From NCBI GenBank assembly GCA_000310025.1, contig FN649749.1, forward strand, positions 1,779,763 to 1,843,762: 64,000 bases of DNA. Reading direction: 5' to 3'. Shown here piece by piece: positions 1 through 11,800 of the stretch. The translations under genes were made by a program, and so were the position numbers. The DNA comes from Ectocarpus siliculosus. Its lineage: Eukaryota > Sar > Phaeophyceae > Ectocarpales > Ectocarpaceae. The first letter of the stretch is position 1. Each line of letters starts with the position of its first letter. Under the pieces are notes generated by a model that worked only from the letters and a program-made list of their open reading frames with translations, ran no database searches and was not told where the DNA came from.

Positions 1-135
1 CGTGACGCGCCGCAATATTTTGAGTGTTGACTGTTGCGCGTAGAGTTTGTCCCGGAGAGTCTGGCTGGTGGTTACCCCCGAGGCTCACTTCCTTCAGCTC
101 CCACTGCCAACACCAAACATCAAGCTTGAGTCACC

Positions 136-722
136 ATGTTCAAGGGATCCCCCGCGAAGAAGATCAAGACAGATTCATCGTCCTCCAAGCGCAAGTTCCT
201 GGCCGGCAACCCACTCTGGCCGTGCCCCAGCATCTACTGCGAGGGGCTACAAGCTGGTCTGACCAAGACGCAAATTTGAAGGTTAGAGCGGATTTCCCAC
301 GCGGTTTTTTCGAGTTAGAACCTGAAATTTTGACACGGCATCTGCATGAGTACTATAAACACAAAGGCCACTGCGCTATTTGGATTTTTTTTATTATTTC
401 GTAAGTTAGTGCGGAGGTGTACCGATGCGAAGGTGTACCGATTCTGGTAAAAGTCAATCGACGGATACCCTGCGACCCTGCGAATCGGGTCCTCCTTAAC
501 ACTCTCCACCCACGGTGCACCCCACGTTGCACCGGTGCCATAGAAGAGGGCCAATACGTCGTGAAGGACTGGAACGACCCGCCTCTTCACCTTCAGTGCG
601 CCAAGCGCCTGTGGCGAACCAAGGTCAACGAGATCCTCGCCGACAAGAAGGACCTCAAGGACATCGGCACGACTGCGGAGAAGGAGAGCTCCCAGCCTTC
701 GGCGCCGACCATCGACCTTTAA
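136..722 (+). CDS. Possible small spliced gene, Cys/His-containing
   Basis: An ATG at 136 opens a basic reading frame rich in Lys and Ser (MFKGSPAKKIKTDSSSSKRK) followed by a Cys-containing stretch (WPCPSIYCEG) that stops at 277. A second frame, about 432-722, contains CTGAIEEGQYVVKDW, then LHLQCAKRLW and a Lys-rich tail ending with a stop at 720-722. The two blocks look like exons joined across an intron beginning near 257 or 282. The spaced C-x-H-x2-C residues around a Trp resemble a small zinc-binding fold, but no family is recognised and the splice sites are not fixed. It lies directly upstream of the Helitron and could be host sequence or cargo captured by it. Confidence 0.3.
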
Positions 723-793
723 AGTGAGATCTTTCCGTGCTTTGAAATCATATTATTTTAAGTTCACACTGTGAAGTCGTAAGTCATAAGTCA

Positions 794-3673
794 ATGCGTT
801 TAACGCAAGTGCCGAGCTCTCGTGTTACACGATCGATGTCTCGACAGCACTCGGAAACACCAATAACAAACCCTCATATCACACGCGCAGCTTCAAACCG
901 TCAACGACCGAATAATGAAACGACTCAACCTGCTGTTTCTCGCCAACATTCACCGCCAGATCCGAGTTCTCGTGTAACACGTTCGGCATCTCGGCAAGAA
1001 TCTCTGCGTGTTCAAACTAATATCTCTTCCAGGCGGGCTTCAGTTAGACAAGCTGCACGAAGAGAGAAAATTCTACAACAAAACCGAATACGAAACACCC
1101 AACAAACAAATGACGTAGCGCGTTCCGATTCTAGGCGAACCTCTGCAAGACTAGCTGAGCGAAGAGAGCAAACTGTGCAACACACTCGAGCACAAAATAC
1201 CCGGTGACCACTTCAGAATCCTCCGAGTGACTCTGATGACGACAGTGATGTATCCCGCGACGGTAGTGTTGGCGACGAAAGCGACAGTGCGCTTAGAACG
1301 ATTCGAGAACACTTCAACGACATGCGTGGACGTGCACCTAGACGGCCAGCAAGTAACGTAAATGGTGAATCTCGTGACGACGATGACAATCTATCATATG
1401 GGGTGCAGCCTTTCAACTGCCTTCACCCCAACGCTCCACTGTATTCACACGAACTCGAATATCCTTCTCTCGATCACGACATGAATCATGTCTGCAAGCA
1501 CTGCGACGCCATTTTGTGGAAGGAAGAAAATCACACATACAACTGTTGCAACGGGGGCAGATCTGCCTTGCCGCGTCTTCGACCGGTTCCCCTGAATCTG
1601 ATGTCCATATTCAGCTCGCCCAGGTTCCGTGCAGGACAAAGACAATATAACGGTTTGTTTGCGTTTACTGGGCTGGGTGCAGGAGGTATCGAAAAACGGA
1701 CATGGACTGGGCCCCCCGCTCCATCGATGCTGACGTTGCACGGAAGAGCGTACCATAGAATATTTGACTTGCAGCAGCAATACACTGACATGAACGTTTC
1801 CAACAGCGCCCGGTTTTACATCTATGACTCAGATTTTAATTCTCATTCAGCTTCGTTGAACCTCGACAATCAAATCGCACATACATTGAGAAACCACGTC
1901 AACAACAACATTCCCTGGGCACAGCAGTACCGTTCGGCTGTGGGTTTAATCAACCAAGCTTCCGCGGACGATGACAACACGCCGTTCATAGAATTCGCCC
2001 AAGTAAGTCGGGCAAATGATGGACCAGTCGTTGGCGACGCCGTATCAGCCCCGGAGATTGCGGCTTTAGTTTATACGTCGAACGCACAAAACCCCGGGCC
2101 CCGAACAGTGGTCACCTACCCAAGAAATAGTCCAGATGAAAAACCAAGGTTCCTCCCGCTCTGGAGTCCAACATACGAGACTCTTCAGTTCCCGATGCTG
2201 ATGCTGCACGGGGAAGCGGGATGGAGCAAAGGACACCCAAACGAGGACCCTCCGTACAACTCTAAGACTATGAATAGAACCAACACATCCCACGTCACAT
2301 TTCCCTTTTACTGCCGGCAACGTCTACTCAGTGAACCAGTATTTAAGCGAAACAGCCGCGTCACCCAAGAATGGGCTTGCGATTCTTTGAGTAGAATGGA
2401 AGAGGAGCGATTGACCTTTGTTGAGCACGGCCCTTTACAACGACGCCTCGCAACGGACCGGTCCATTAGACAGAGCTCTTCAGACGCGCAGCCCGGAAAG
2501 CTGCTGCCAGCAAGTCACCCGGGCTCAATGGCCAAACGAAAGTCCGACACCGAGGACGCGTTAGCCATAGTAAACAGAAGGGGTAAACCTCATATTTTCG
2601 TGACCGTCACCTTTAACGCAGACTGGAAAGAAGTCAAAGACAACCTTTTGAACGGGCAGAGCGCGTATGACCGCCCGGACCTTTGTTGTCGTGTTTTTAA
2701 ATTGAAATTGAACGCGATAATGAAAGAGATAAAGAGTGGAAGGGTCTTTGGTGAGTATGACAGTCATTTGAGTGTTCTCGAATTTCAAAAGAGAGGCTAC
2801 CCTCACGCACACATCCTGTTCACCTTCAAAAATGATGGCCCGGATAAGCTCAACCAAGTAGACGAGTGGGTTTGGGCACAACTTCCGTCTGCAGACCTTG
2901 CTGATGGGAAACTCCGGGAGAAAGTTTTGAAGTATATGATACACAGGCCTTGCGGTAGAAACAATGTTCACTCGACCTGTATGGAGCTCAACCGCGATAC
3001 AAACACAAAGCGTTGCGGTAAACACTATCCTCAACCGTTTAGAAGCACGGCCACAATAAACGGCCGCACCGGGCGTGCAGAATACAAACGGACAGACAAT
3101 GGCGACAATCCCACAATACGAGTAAGAGTTGACGGGAAATGGCAAAACGTTCGCATCGGTAATGAGTGGGTGGTTCCGTACAACCCGTATTTGCTGTTGA
3201 TGTTTGACTGTCACATTTGTGTCGACGTCGTCACTGCCACTTCATGCGTTAAGTAGTATCTCTTCAAGTATGTGCACAAAGGGGCAGACTATGCTAAAGC
3301 AAGGATTCAAGGCATCACAAGCGAGATAGAACAATATCGAAAAACAAGATACATATCTGCAGCCGAAGCCGTATGGAGGTTATTCGGATTTCAGATGGTC
3401 AGCAGATTTCCGGCCGTGACAAAGGTTCACGCGCACCTGGAAGGTGAACAGTACGTCACTTACCCCGATGACGCCACGCCTGAAATGCGCCTAGAAATTG
3501 CCGAAAACTCTCCGTCTTCCCTCATGACTTATTTCCAACGCCCGACTGACGCCATATTCGACTCACTAACCCTGTTGGACTACTACGAACAATTCACCGT
3601 CACAAAGCCGAAGAAAGACTTCCCCAAAACCGACATCCGCACCGCCGGGGAAGTTCTTAGACTCCTATGGTAA
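794..3673 (+). pseudogene. Helitron N-terminus and Rep (HUH) domain, broken by two stops
   Basis: One frame runs from 794 to 3673 and is interrupted by TGA at 1205-1207 and TAG at 3254-3256. It starts with an Arg/Ser-rich region (794-1204), continues through an acidic linker and a zinc-finger-like Cys cluster (CKHCDAILWKEE, then CC) typical of Helitron N-termini, and reaches the Rep rolling-circle endonuclease. Rep signatures are HIFVTVTFNADW, the HUH-type FQKRGYPHAHILF near 2795-2825, and CGKHYPQPF. The two catalytic Tyr positions lie in YLFKYVHKG, and the TAG sits immediately before the first Tyr. Translation would stop before the catalytic tyrosines. After LLW at 3671 the frame is lost. 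Confidence 0.9.
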
Positions 3674-3707
3674 CATAATATCATCCAGATCACAAAATAA
3701 CCAACAT

Positions 3708-6221
3708 GTGTGTCGCATCATGTTCCAAAGTCCCGCCGTTGGAGACTTATTCTATCTCCGACTGTTATTGCACACGATTCCTGGAAGATGTTTCGACGAT
3801 CTCCTTCTAGTGCCTCGGCCTGACTCTACATGCTTTAAACACGCAACTTTCCATGACGCCGCCCGAGCGCGGGGATTGGTGACTGGTGACGAAGAGTACA
3901 CCCTTTGCATGGAGGAAGCAGCCTCTTTCCAAGTCGGACACCACCTTCGCGCACTGTTCGTTACCCTCATTTTAGATGGAGCTTCAGCCCCAAAATTGTG
4001 GGCAGAGTTTAAATTCAATTTGATCGAAGACTTCACCCTAATCATGGCACAAGATGAATCAGTCCAAGAAGCCCTTAAGGAGATCGATTTAAAGCTTCAG
4101 TTGCACGGCAAAACCAACGAGCAAGTAAATCTTCCTGCAGCTGTGCACTCAAGAACAGAGTATGAGAGAATGAAAGACTCATTTAACTTGAACGACTGTA
4201 AGACATACGCCGCAACTCACGAGCGCAATCTGACCGTTGAACAACGTCACGTATACGACACAGTTATCCACTCGGTCAACAGCGAACAAGGGCAACCTTA
4301 CATGATCGATGCACCGGCCGGCACAGGGAAAACATACACAGAAAAATGCCTTGCTGCAAAGCTGAGAGGTGACGGAAAGACTGTCTTGATTGTCGCGTCG
4401 ACAGGGATTGCTGCTCTGCAGCTTCCCGGTGGCTGGACGGCGCACTCAATGTTCAAGCTTCCCATGGACGAAAAGATGTCTCCTTCGTGTGTGTGTAACA
4501 TCAGCGCCCAAACTCAACGAGCAGAATTAATTCGAAAAAGCGACCTCATCATATGGGATGAACTTCCGATGACTCACCGATTCTGTGTTGAGGCTCTCGA
4601 CCGAACACTAAAGGACCTCATGCGTAACACCTTGCTCTTCGGTGGCAAGACGATCTTATTTTCGGGTGATTGGAGACAGACTGGACCGATTGTCAAGTTT
4701 GGGTCTCCTACTGACACCGTTGATGCGGCGGTGATTTCAAGCCATCTATGGAGTAATATCTTCCGCCTTAGACTCACGAAATCTCAACGTGATGGAGACG
4801 ATCCTGCCTACGCGTCATTTGTAAGAAATGTGGGAGAGGACGCACTGCTGACAACGACCCTGCCCGACGGTAGCAACCTCATCCCTTTGAACAACAGCTG
4901 CACGGATTCGCCAGACCAATTCCAGCTGCAATACACGACAAATTTCAACGACTTAGTCAACTTCGTGTACCCTGACATGTCAGAAGACGCGACGGCGTGG
5001 AGCGACCGTGCAATTTTGGCCACAACCAACAACGCCATTGATCGTTCCAACGAAATAATTTCAGACGAGCGACCGGGACGTTCTGTGTCCTTCTTCAGCT
5101 CTGACTCCCTCATCAAAGACGAAAATTCTAGCTCGACGGCTTTCGCCGCCCCTGAACATCTCAATCAACTCAACGTCACCGGTGTACCACCCCATGAGCT
5201 AATACTCAAGTCCAACGGGCTCGCAATGATTGTAAGAAATCTAAACTTCTCTGAAGGGTTGGTAAACGGGCAAAAGTGCATTTTGAAAGCAGTATCACCC
5301 AACAGCCGTGTAATTCATGCAGAACTTCTCACAGACGAACTACCTCATCCAATTGTTTTGATCCCACGGATAAGTTTCCCTGCCCAAGTTGGGAGGAATG
5401 GCATAAACAACTTCATGCGTGTGCAGTTTCCTCTACGGACTGCTTATGCCATGACGATAAACAAAAGCCAAGGTCAAACTCTAACCAGGATAGGCTTAGA
5501 TCTGCGTTCATCTCCCTTTGCACACGGCCAATTATACGTTGCCTTAACTCGTGCTCAGAAACGATCAACTGTTATGGTGCTTTTACCCCATACGCAAGTT
5601 GTGGATGGAACGCCTTACACTGAAAATGTTCTGTATAAACCATTTACGGACGCCGCCACAGGCGAGACGCACAACCAAAATAATGGTACGTCTGCACCTT
5701 CTCCCTCCCCGCCATATCGTCCTCCACCACCGTCAGTTCCACCGCCTCCTCCACCACCTCCCCCGCCTCCTCATTGGCATCTCCAACCCGAGTTAGGGGA
5801 TGGCAACTGCGGCTTTAGAACCATTGCCCGGCGGGTACTAGGAAATCCTGAACTACACTACCAAGTTCGAACTCAAATAATGCAATATATCTCCAACAAC
5901 AAACAGAATCAAGACCTTCATATATACGATGGAATAGGTACTGAGCTACTCTACAGGTCAGGCCATCCGCCTTCTCAATATACTTCTTACGACGACTATG
6001 TCGCAAGAATGTCAATGCCAAACACTTACATACTTGTAGGTCAACCCGAAATTACTGCAGCGAATAATCTATACAACATCTCCATTCAAGTTCATTTCGA
6101 TCAATCCTCTGTGCCCCTTCCTCAACACACCCAACCAAACCAGCTCCATGTGCGCTTCAATCCCGTTAACCGACACTATGATACCATCTTAATTCCGAAC
6201 CCTCCTCCCTTACCTCCATAA
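3708..6221 (+). pseudogene. Helitron PIF1-like helicase with C-terminal OTU protease
   Basis: This is the C-terminal part of the same protein after a frameshift near 3663-3675; Helitron similarity (YGNII ... VCRIMFQSPAVGDLFYL) resumes in the new frame before the listed ATG. Superfamily 1 helicase motifs are visible: Walker A DAPAGTGKTYT (residues about 199-209), Walker B IIWDELPMTH (about 280), GDWRQTGPIV (about 323), AMTINKSQGQT (about 580) and LYVALTRAQKR (about 606). A Pro-rich linker (5695-5775) leads to an OTU-type cysteine protease with GDGNCGFR carrying the nucleophile Cys and a C-terminal NRHYDT His. The 837-codon frame itself is open. Such proteins unwind DNA during rolling-circle transposition; the role of OTU in Helitrons is unknown. 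Confidence 0.92.
5695..5775 (+). repeat. CCN-rich microsatellite encoding poly-Pro linker
   Basis: Imperfect CCT/CCA/CCG repeats encode nearly uninterrupted proline between the helicase and OTU domains of the Helitron protein. This is a flexible spacer. Confidence 0.8.
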
Positions 6222-6229
6222 TTGCCAGG

Positions 6230-6409
6230 ATGCTTCCTTCAAACGAGTTGATATTCGGCTCCGAGGAGCACGACCAAGCGGCTCGAGATTACAATGAAAC
6301 CCAACTCCTTCTTCAGTACGAGCAAGATGAAGCTGACTTCGCCAGCTATTGCGAAGATTTGTGGAATTGGTTTCAAGATCAGATTCGCGTGTTGGCTCCT
6401 TTCTGCTGA
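6230..6409 (+). CDS. Small acidic ORF downstream of Helitron protein
   Basis: Eight bases after the OTU stop, an ATG opens a 59-codon frame ending TGA at 6407-6409. The peptide is acidic and rich in Gln, Tyr and Trp (SEEHDQAARDYNETQLLLQY, then EDLWNWFQDQ), with composition unlike random frames nearby. It has no recognised domain. It could be a second small Helitron product, or a former C-terminal extension of the main protein now out of frame. Confidence 0.35.
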   Translation: MLPSNELIFGSEEHDQAARDYNETQLLLQYEQDEADFASYCEDLWNWFQDQIRVLAPFC

Positions 6410-6966
6410 CAACGATTGCGTTATCTCCTTGCTGCATGACAGGACCGTCTGACCGGACTTTTACCTTGAGCGCCTGGAATGTCTAGAACGTACCCATTGT
6501 TTCCATTTCGATGTTTATCGGTTTCATATACTTTATGGGGAATTGGGGCGTTCTCTTCATGTCTTTCTTGCTTTACACGTATCGAACTATTCTTTTTTCG
6601 TCGAGGTTTCCTTTGGTGTCAGCATCCAAGGAGTACTTGCCACTTAGGAACTGTACGGCCTGTAATCTACCTACGCTTTCGAGGGTTGGTGAGATACGTA
6701 CATTTAGTGTCTGTTCTACTATTATGTGGATTACAAACATAGTGCGTAGCGTCTCTTATATCCTTGCGCACCATCACAATGCCGCGTGCGATCACACACG
6801 ATTGGCTTCATCTCATCTCTGAGGCAGCTCACACTACGCGAGCCATGGCACGTCCCACTTACGTTCATCCCCACTTGGTATGGACGCATCCCCTTCTCAT
6901 CTCCAACACGAAATTATACGCCTCCATCAATATAAAACGGCACGTGACAATGGGGCACATTACCTA
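6410..6966. other. Helitron 3' noncoding region, nothing recognised
   Basis: A and T richer than its surroundings, with only short chance frames. No promoter, RNA gene or repeat recognised. It probably belongs to the Helitron, since the terminal-type hairpin follows. Confidence 0.5.
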
Positions 6967-7002
6967 AAGCGCGTAGGGGGGGCGTGGCCCCCCGGAGCGC
7001 TT
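6967..7002 (+). repeat. GC-rich hairpin, candidate Helitron 3' terminal stem-loop
   Basis: Left arm AAGCGC-GTAGGGGGG (6967-6982) pairs with right arm CCCCCCGG-AGCGCTT (6988-7002) around a short loop; only the middle few bases mismatch. Such a stem normally lies about 10 bp inside a Helitron 3' end. A clean CTRR is not seen right after it, so the exact terminus is open. Confidence 0.5.
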
Positions 7003-7513
7003 GTATTGTCTACAATTTTGTGATTCACGTAGACGTGTCAGCTCTATCCTCGTTAATCCCAACCTTCGTGGAAGATGACAACAGCAGTGGTGTGTTTGAC
7101 GAAGCGGTCGGCGCGTGGGAGACGCCCGGGACGAGTTTTGTGGGGTAAAGCCGCATGGTTTCCGGAGTACAGCAGTGTGAGAAATCTGCAAGAAGAGCCT
7201 GGTCACCACAGGAAGAACTACTACTCCTGTAGTACATGCCGTTCGTCAAAACGACAAGAAGCCACTGCTGCTGTTGTAGAATATGGGGGTTGCAGGGAAC
7301 CTCGTCTACAAAAAAGTTTAAATCAGTTCCCTGACAAGTCAGGGCTGCCAGCCGAACCGCTCTTGTAGCTTCTTAGATTCGAGCGACGACTTGCGGGGTG
7401 CAGGAAGCTTGGGCGTGTGTCCCTAGCAAACCGGGTTTAAAGAGGTTTTCTCGTTTTAGGGCGCCGACCTTTCATTAATATGCCCTCCGGCGACCTTGAT
7501 CTTTACCAGCTGA
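7003..7513. other. No firm gene; one possible exon near 7030-7140
   Basis: A short frame (TFVEDDNSSGVFDEAVGAWE, about 7050-7110) looks protein-like and is followed by a GTGGGG donor-like site, so it might be an early exon of the downstream LOTUS-like gene. No connecting evidence was found. The rest is unremarkable. Confidence 0.25.
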
Positions 7514-8640
7514 CGCTAAAGGGGTGTTATTAACGCGAACCCCCCCCTGAAAAATTCCACGAAAGCGTGTTTTCTTGCAAATATATGGAGGCATTTCTCT
7601 CCGTAACCGGGAAAGGATCGAGGCGTTTTTTTTGGGGGCTTGCTGCTTTCCCTATTCCGTGTTTTTGACAGAAGCATCGGACAGGCGCACAGCGGGCGCT
7701 GTAACATCACTGAGAACGCTAGCAAGAGGTGCCGGACTCACGCCCAGGCCTATTGCCATGATAGACCAGCGACAGAAGCCGGGTGCAACACGTTGTTTGT
7801 CCACACCAAGACATTGCGTGATGCCCCCGACTTCAACTGCTGCAGTTGATGGTCGCGGTTTTCTTTCAACCGCACATGACAAACACGGAAACAGTAGAAC
7901 GAGTACAGCAGCAGCGGCAGGGCCCCCAACGCGCTGACTACTTCGGTCCGGCTGTCTATGTGATACTCACTCCCAGCGCGGTGCTGCTTCGTGGGTATTG
8001 GGGGCTCGGGTGCCGCTCAACAAGGTGTGTGAGAGAGGGGTGTAACCTTGCCACCTTGCCGCTTGAAAAAATGCGGTGAGATGGGCTGTTTTTGGTCGGA
8101 GAGACGGCAATACAAATCCACGGCACCACTCAGCACTAGAGCAACAGGGCCTCCGACACGCTAATTTTTTCGGATTGGTCATGTATGTGATGCTGGCCGT
8201 CAGCGCCGCTGCCGCCCTATGATTGTTGAGCTCGTCTACCTTTCGACAGTTCGTGGTCAAATCAGGGAGTCGCAACGATGAAAAATCAGCCACCAACCAG
8301 CGCCAACGGAAACAAAATCGCAAGCAACGCCCGCATTGCGACACTCTTCCCTGGGTCTGTAGCTGAAAACAGCAAGCCGGGTGGACGGGGTCTTTATAAG
8401 CATGCTGTCCTTTGTGTCGGGTGCTGCTTTTTTGTGATATTTCCGCTGCTCTATGGTGAGCAAAACGACGTCAAGCTATTGTGTGCCGAGCAAAGTGTGT
8501 ATTCAGCGAAGGAAACGTAATTTTTGCGATGGCATCACGAATAGAACAAGAGAAAAAAAGGCCGTTTCTCTTTTCACGGTTCGGGGTTTTAAAACGAAGA
8601 AAATGGCTTCCGTCAATAATACCCCTAAGGTACCCTCATT
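7514..8640 (+). repeat. Dispersed 1.1-kb repeat, copy 1
   Basis: This stretch aligns along its whole length with 16799-17925 in the same orientation (shared landmarks: TTTTTGACAGAAGCATCGGA, CACTGAGAACSCTAG, TATGATTGTTGAGCTCGTCT). Small indels are spread throughout and no long ORF is conserved between copies, so it behaves as a noncoding mobile or segmental repeat. Inside it, a phrase around CGCTGACTACTTCGG...TATGTGATAC recurs about 220 bp later in diverged form. Confidence 0.8.
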
Positions 8641-8844
8641 GGTCGGCCGGTTGGCGCGTTCCTTCAAATTTGTGAAGCACACATGCAAACACACACCGTC
8701 AAAGTAGCCATGTCAAGATCTTACTTACAACCGAAGTAGATTAGACGGTATCCGGGTGGCCGGCCATGTTGTTTGCGTCCAGACTCGGACCCGTGTGTTT
8801 ATCTGCACACTCGCCCTGCTGTCCTCCCACTCACGCTCAATTTA

Positions 8845-11800
8845 GATGTTGCCGCCACGGCTGCTGCTCCAAGTGCCCGTGATTTTGTGGTAGAAGATTT
8901 GAAGGACAAGCTACGGGCAGCCGCAGTTCGTGAGCGCGAACTGCACCAGCACCTTCTCCACCACATGGAAGGTCTGTCGCGGGTGCCGTCGCTATCGATC
9001 TTGCTGCTGTGGTGATGTGCACGCGCACATATACATATACATGAAGTTTAGTGTTACGCATGCCCTACTGGGCCCCTTGGTTATTCCACAGACCTGTTCG
9101 CAAGCCCCCGTACTGCATGAAAGTGTCTTGTGGACCCGTGCGGCAAACACTCCCAGCAATCATCAAGTTTGAACCAAAGTTACGTGCCCATCTCCTGTGC
9201 ATTTTCTGGTTACAGAGAAGGATTTGCTGGTAAACCATGTTGCAGAGCTCCAACGGGTGTGCGAGGCGCTACTGCTGTCTCAAATGCAGGTGAGAAATTT
9301 GCGACTGTCTTCAAGGTATTTCACGCCGAAGTACATCCGGCGTTACAGTAGATATCCTAGGCAAGACGACACCAACCTTGTGCACGCATGCATGCCTCAA
9401 ACGACCATCTCATGACGCTCGTCCAGATCGTTGACACCAGTATTATTTCGCGTTCTGGTGCATGCTTCCATGTGGAGCAAAACCCGCCGTCTGTTTTGCA
9501 TTCGAGGTAAATTTACCTAGCTTACATACTCGAATAGGAATGTGTGGGTGTGTTCGGTTGCGTAGCGCGAGACCAAACAGCGCACGATCCATTGCCTGTT
9601 CCTGTAAAAGTATTGGACGAGGGGGCGACGCACCGCCTTCGTGGAACAGATTGCGAGACACCATATTTCATACCGCGTGCGTGCCTGCTCCGCCGCTTTT
9701 CAGCAGTGTTGAGCCGACCGAGAGGGAATTACGTAATGTGGGCGTCCGCATGCCGAATCACGCCAAGAGTCCACCCGTAGACCACATCTAGCGGTGTTGG
9801 ACCGATACTTGAATTGATTTTCCCTGAAATGTCTTGGGTTGTTTACGAGCTTCCAATCAACTAACCTTCTTGATTTCCTGTGCCTGGATGAACTCGAAAC
9901 CTGTAGGGAGCCGGCGGTCCCGCAGCGAGAGCTGCAACTACCGCGGCGGCTGCTGCCTTATCCCCCACCGCCGCACTCAACTCAAACGAAAAAAGTAACA
10001 ACGGCGCCAATGGTATCGCGTCGGACGCCGCGGGAGACATCGCTGCTGAACCCACGAAGCAACCGGGTCGTCAGGTATGGCCGGGCGCCGACATGAGTCG
10101 GCCCGCCGCCCATCAACAATGCTGGACCTCGAGTTCGCTCAAGGCCATCATGGGGACGGTCGCTTCAACACCGGCCGCCGCCGTTGCCCCCTACCCCGGA
10201 CCGCTACTGGAACAGGACGCCCCCTCAGCAACAGCGACAACAGGAAATAACCCCCCTTCATCAGGCACGCTAAAAACAATCGTTGACGTCCGCGGGGCGG
10301 GCACAAGTAATGCATCGAGTGTTGTTGAGATTGGCGACGGCGGCGGCAAGGAGGAGGAAAGGCCGAGTAGTGCCCCGGTCCCATTAAACTCGTCTGTAGC
10401 GGGGCATGTTAGGCCAGCGGGATCTGGCCCGGCGATCGACATCCCCCAGCTTCTTCTGGAAAGGGGTGGACGCATAAGGATAACGGCACTGTGGGAGGCA
10501 TACCAGGCGCGTTTCGGGGAAACCCGGTACACCCTGAAAGATTTGTTCTGTAAGTGTTTCGCACGTGTGTAAGGTTCGTGTTAGCGCATGATGGCCGGCT
10601 TGGGGCTGGGGATCGCGCAAAGTCCGACCGTGGTGATGTTACTCTTGCTTTTTCTGCCATTCGTCGTGCTTTGCGAGTTTGTCGAGCCAGAGAACCAACG
10701 TTACTATGCTAGTCACGAGTTCGGTGCCCCGGGGGTTAAGCCTTGTTCCAGCCCTCTACCGGTTGTTCTTCAAGCGCTTCCCGTGTTGTTTTTGTCCTAT
10801 TCCAACCCATCTGCCCAATCTCTTTGCGCTTGCGACCCTATTACCCGCACGCGAAGCAATGGTCAAAGCTGGAGAGATTCCGTTCGTTGTGCACGAGCCC
10901 CCTGCTGGTATCCGTCTCCTCCCGTCAGCCCCAGTGTACCAGCAGCGGCAGCTGCGGCAGGAACAGCTACGGCAGGAACAGCTACGGCAGCAGCAGCTTC
11001 TGCAACAGCAGCAGCTACAGCAGCAGCAGCTACAGCAACAGCAGCAACAGCAACAGCAGCTTCGACAATTACAGCAACATCAAAGACAGGCAGCAGCGCA
11101 AGCGGCGTTTATTCTGGCATATCGCGCGCAGGGGGCAGATTCAGCCTCGCCAGCGATGAGCGCCACTGGCAACACGGGTGCTGATATTGGCACCAATGGT
11201 GTTGCACTACCGCACCAGCAACAGCAGCAACCCCAGCAGAGCCAAGCGGTTGTTCTACCACCGGCCCTAGGGCATCCGCCCCTTGAAACGGACCAGCAGA
11301 AGTCTCTCGATGACACTACCACAGTTCCTGGCACAACCGCTAGCAATGACGACAATAAAGATGATACGGCCGAGGCTGCGGGGGACAGCGATGGCTGGGC
11401 AGAAGAGAAGCAAGAAGACGACAGCGAACAGCAGCTAAGATTCGGAACCTCGGCGGCACCATCACAGGCGGCAGGCCGCGCTTCGGATGCTGGTGTTGGC
11501 GGCGTCACCAGTAGGCCCCACGCCCTGGCGCCGCAGAAGCGGGGGGTTGATTGGAGGGAACTGAAGGGTAATCTGAACTTTTTGCTCAAGGAGGAGGGCG
11601 AGCTGACGGGTCGGGACCTGAACCACGCCTTTCAGCAACGGTTTGGCAAGGTAAAATGTGCCGGTCGGCGATGGATCATTTTCGCATCACTTCCCGATCT
11701 CCATTCCTTCGTAAAGTCTGGTGATTGTCTTACAATGTATTTCTCTACTCCTTACAACGAAGATTATTTTCCCATGCCATGCGAGTGCTCGAGATCGGCG

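Larger units (their letters stand above)
794..7002 (+). mobile_element. Decayed autonomous Helitron (Rep/Hel/OTU type)
   Basis: The element is defined by its coding region (794-6221), a small trailing ORF (6230-6409) and a GC-rich hairpin (6967-7002) of the kind found just inside Helitron 3' ends. The OTU protease fused after the helicase resembles Helitron2/Helentron-type proteins. The exact ends (5' TC, 3' CTRR, or the T/T insertion of Helentrons) could not be placed, so the left limit given is only the first codon and the right limit only the hairpin. Two in-frame stops and one frameshift indicate that this copy no longer encodes an intact protein. Confidence 0.8.
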
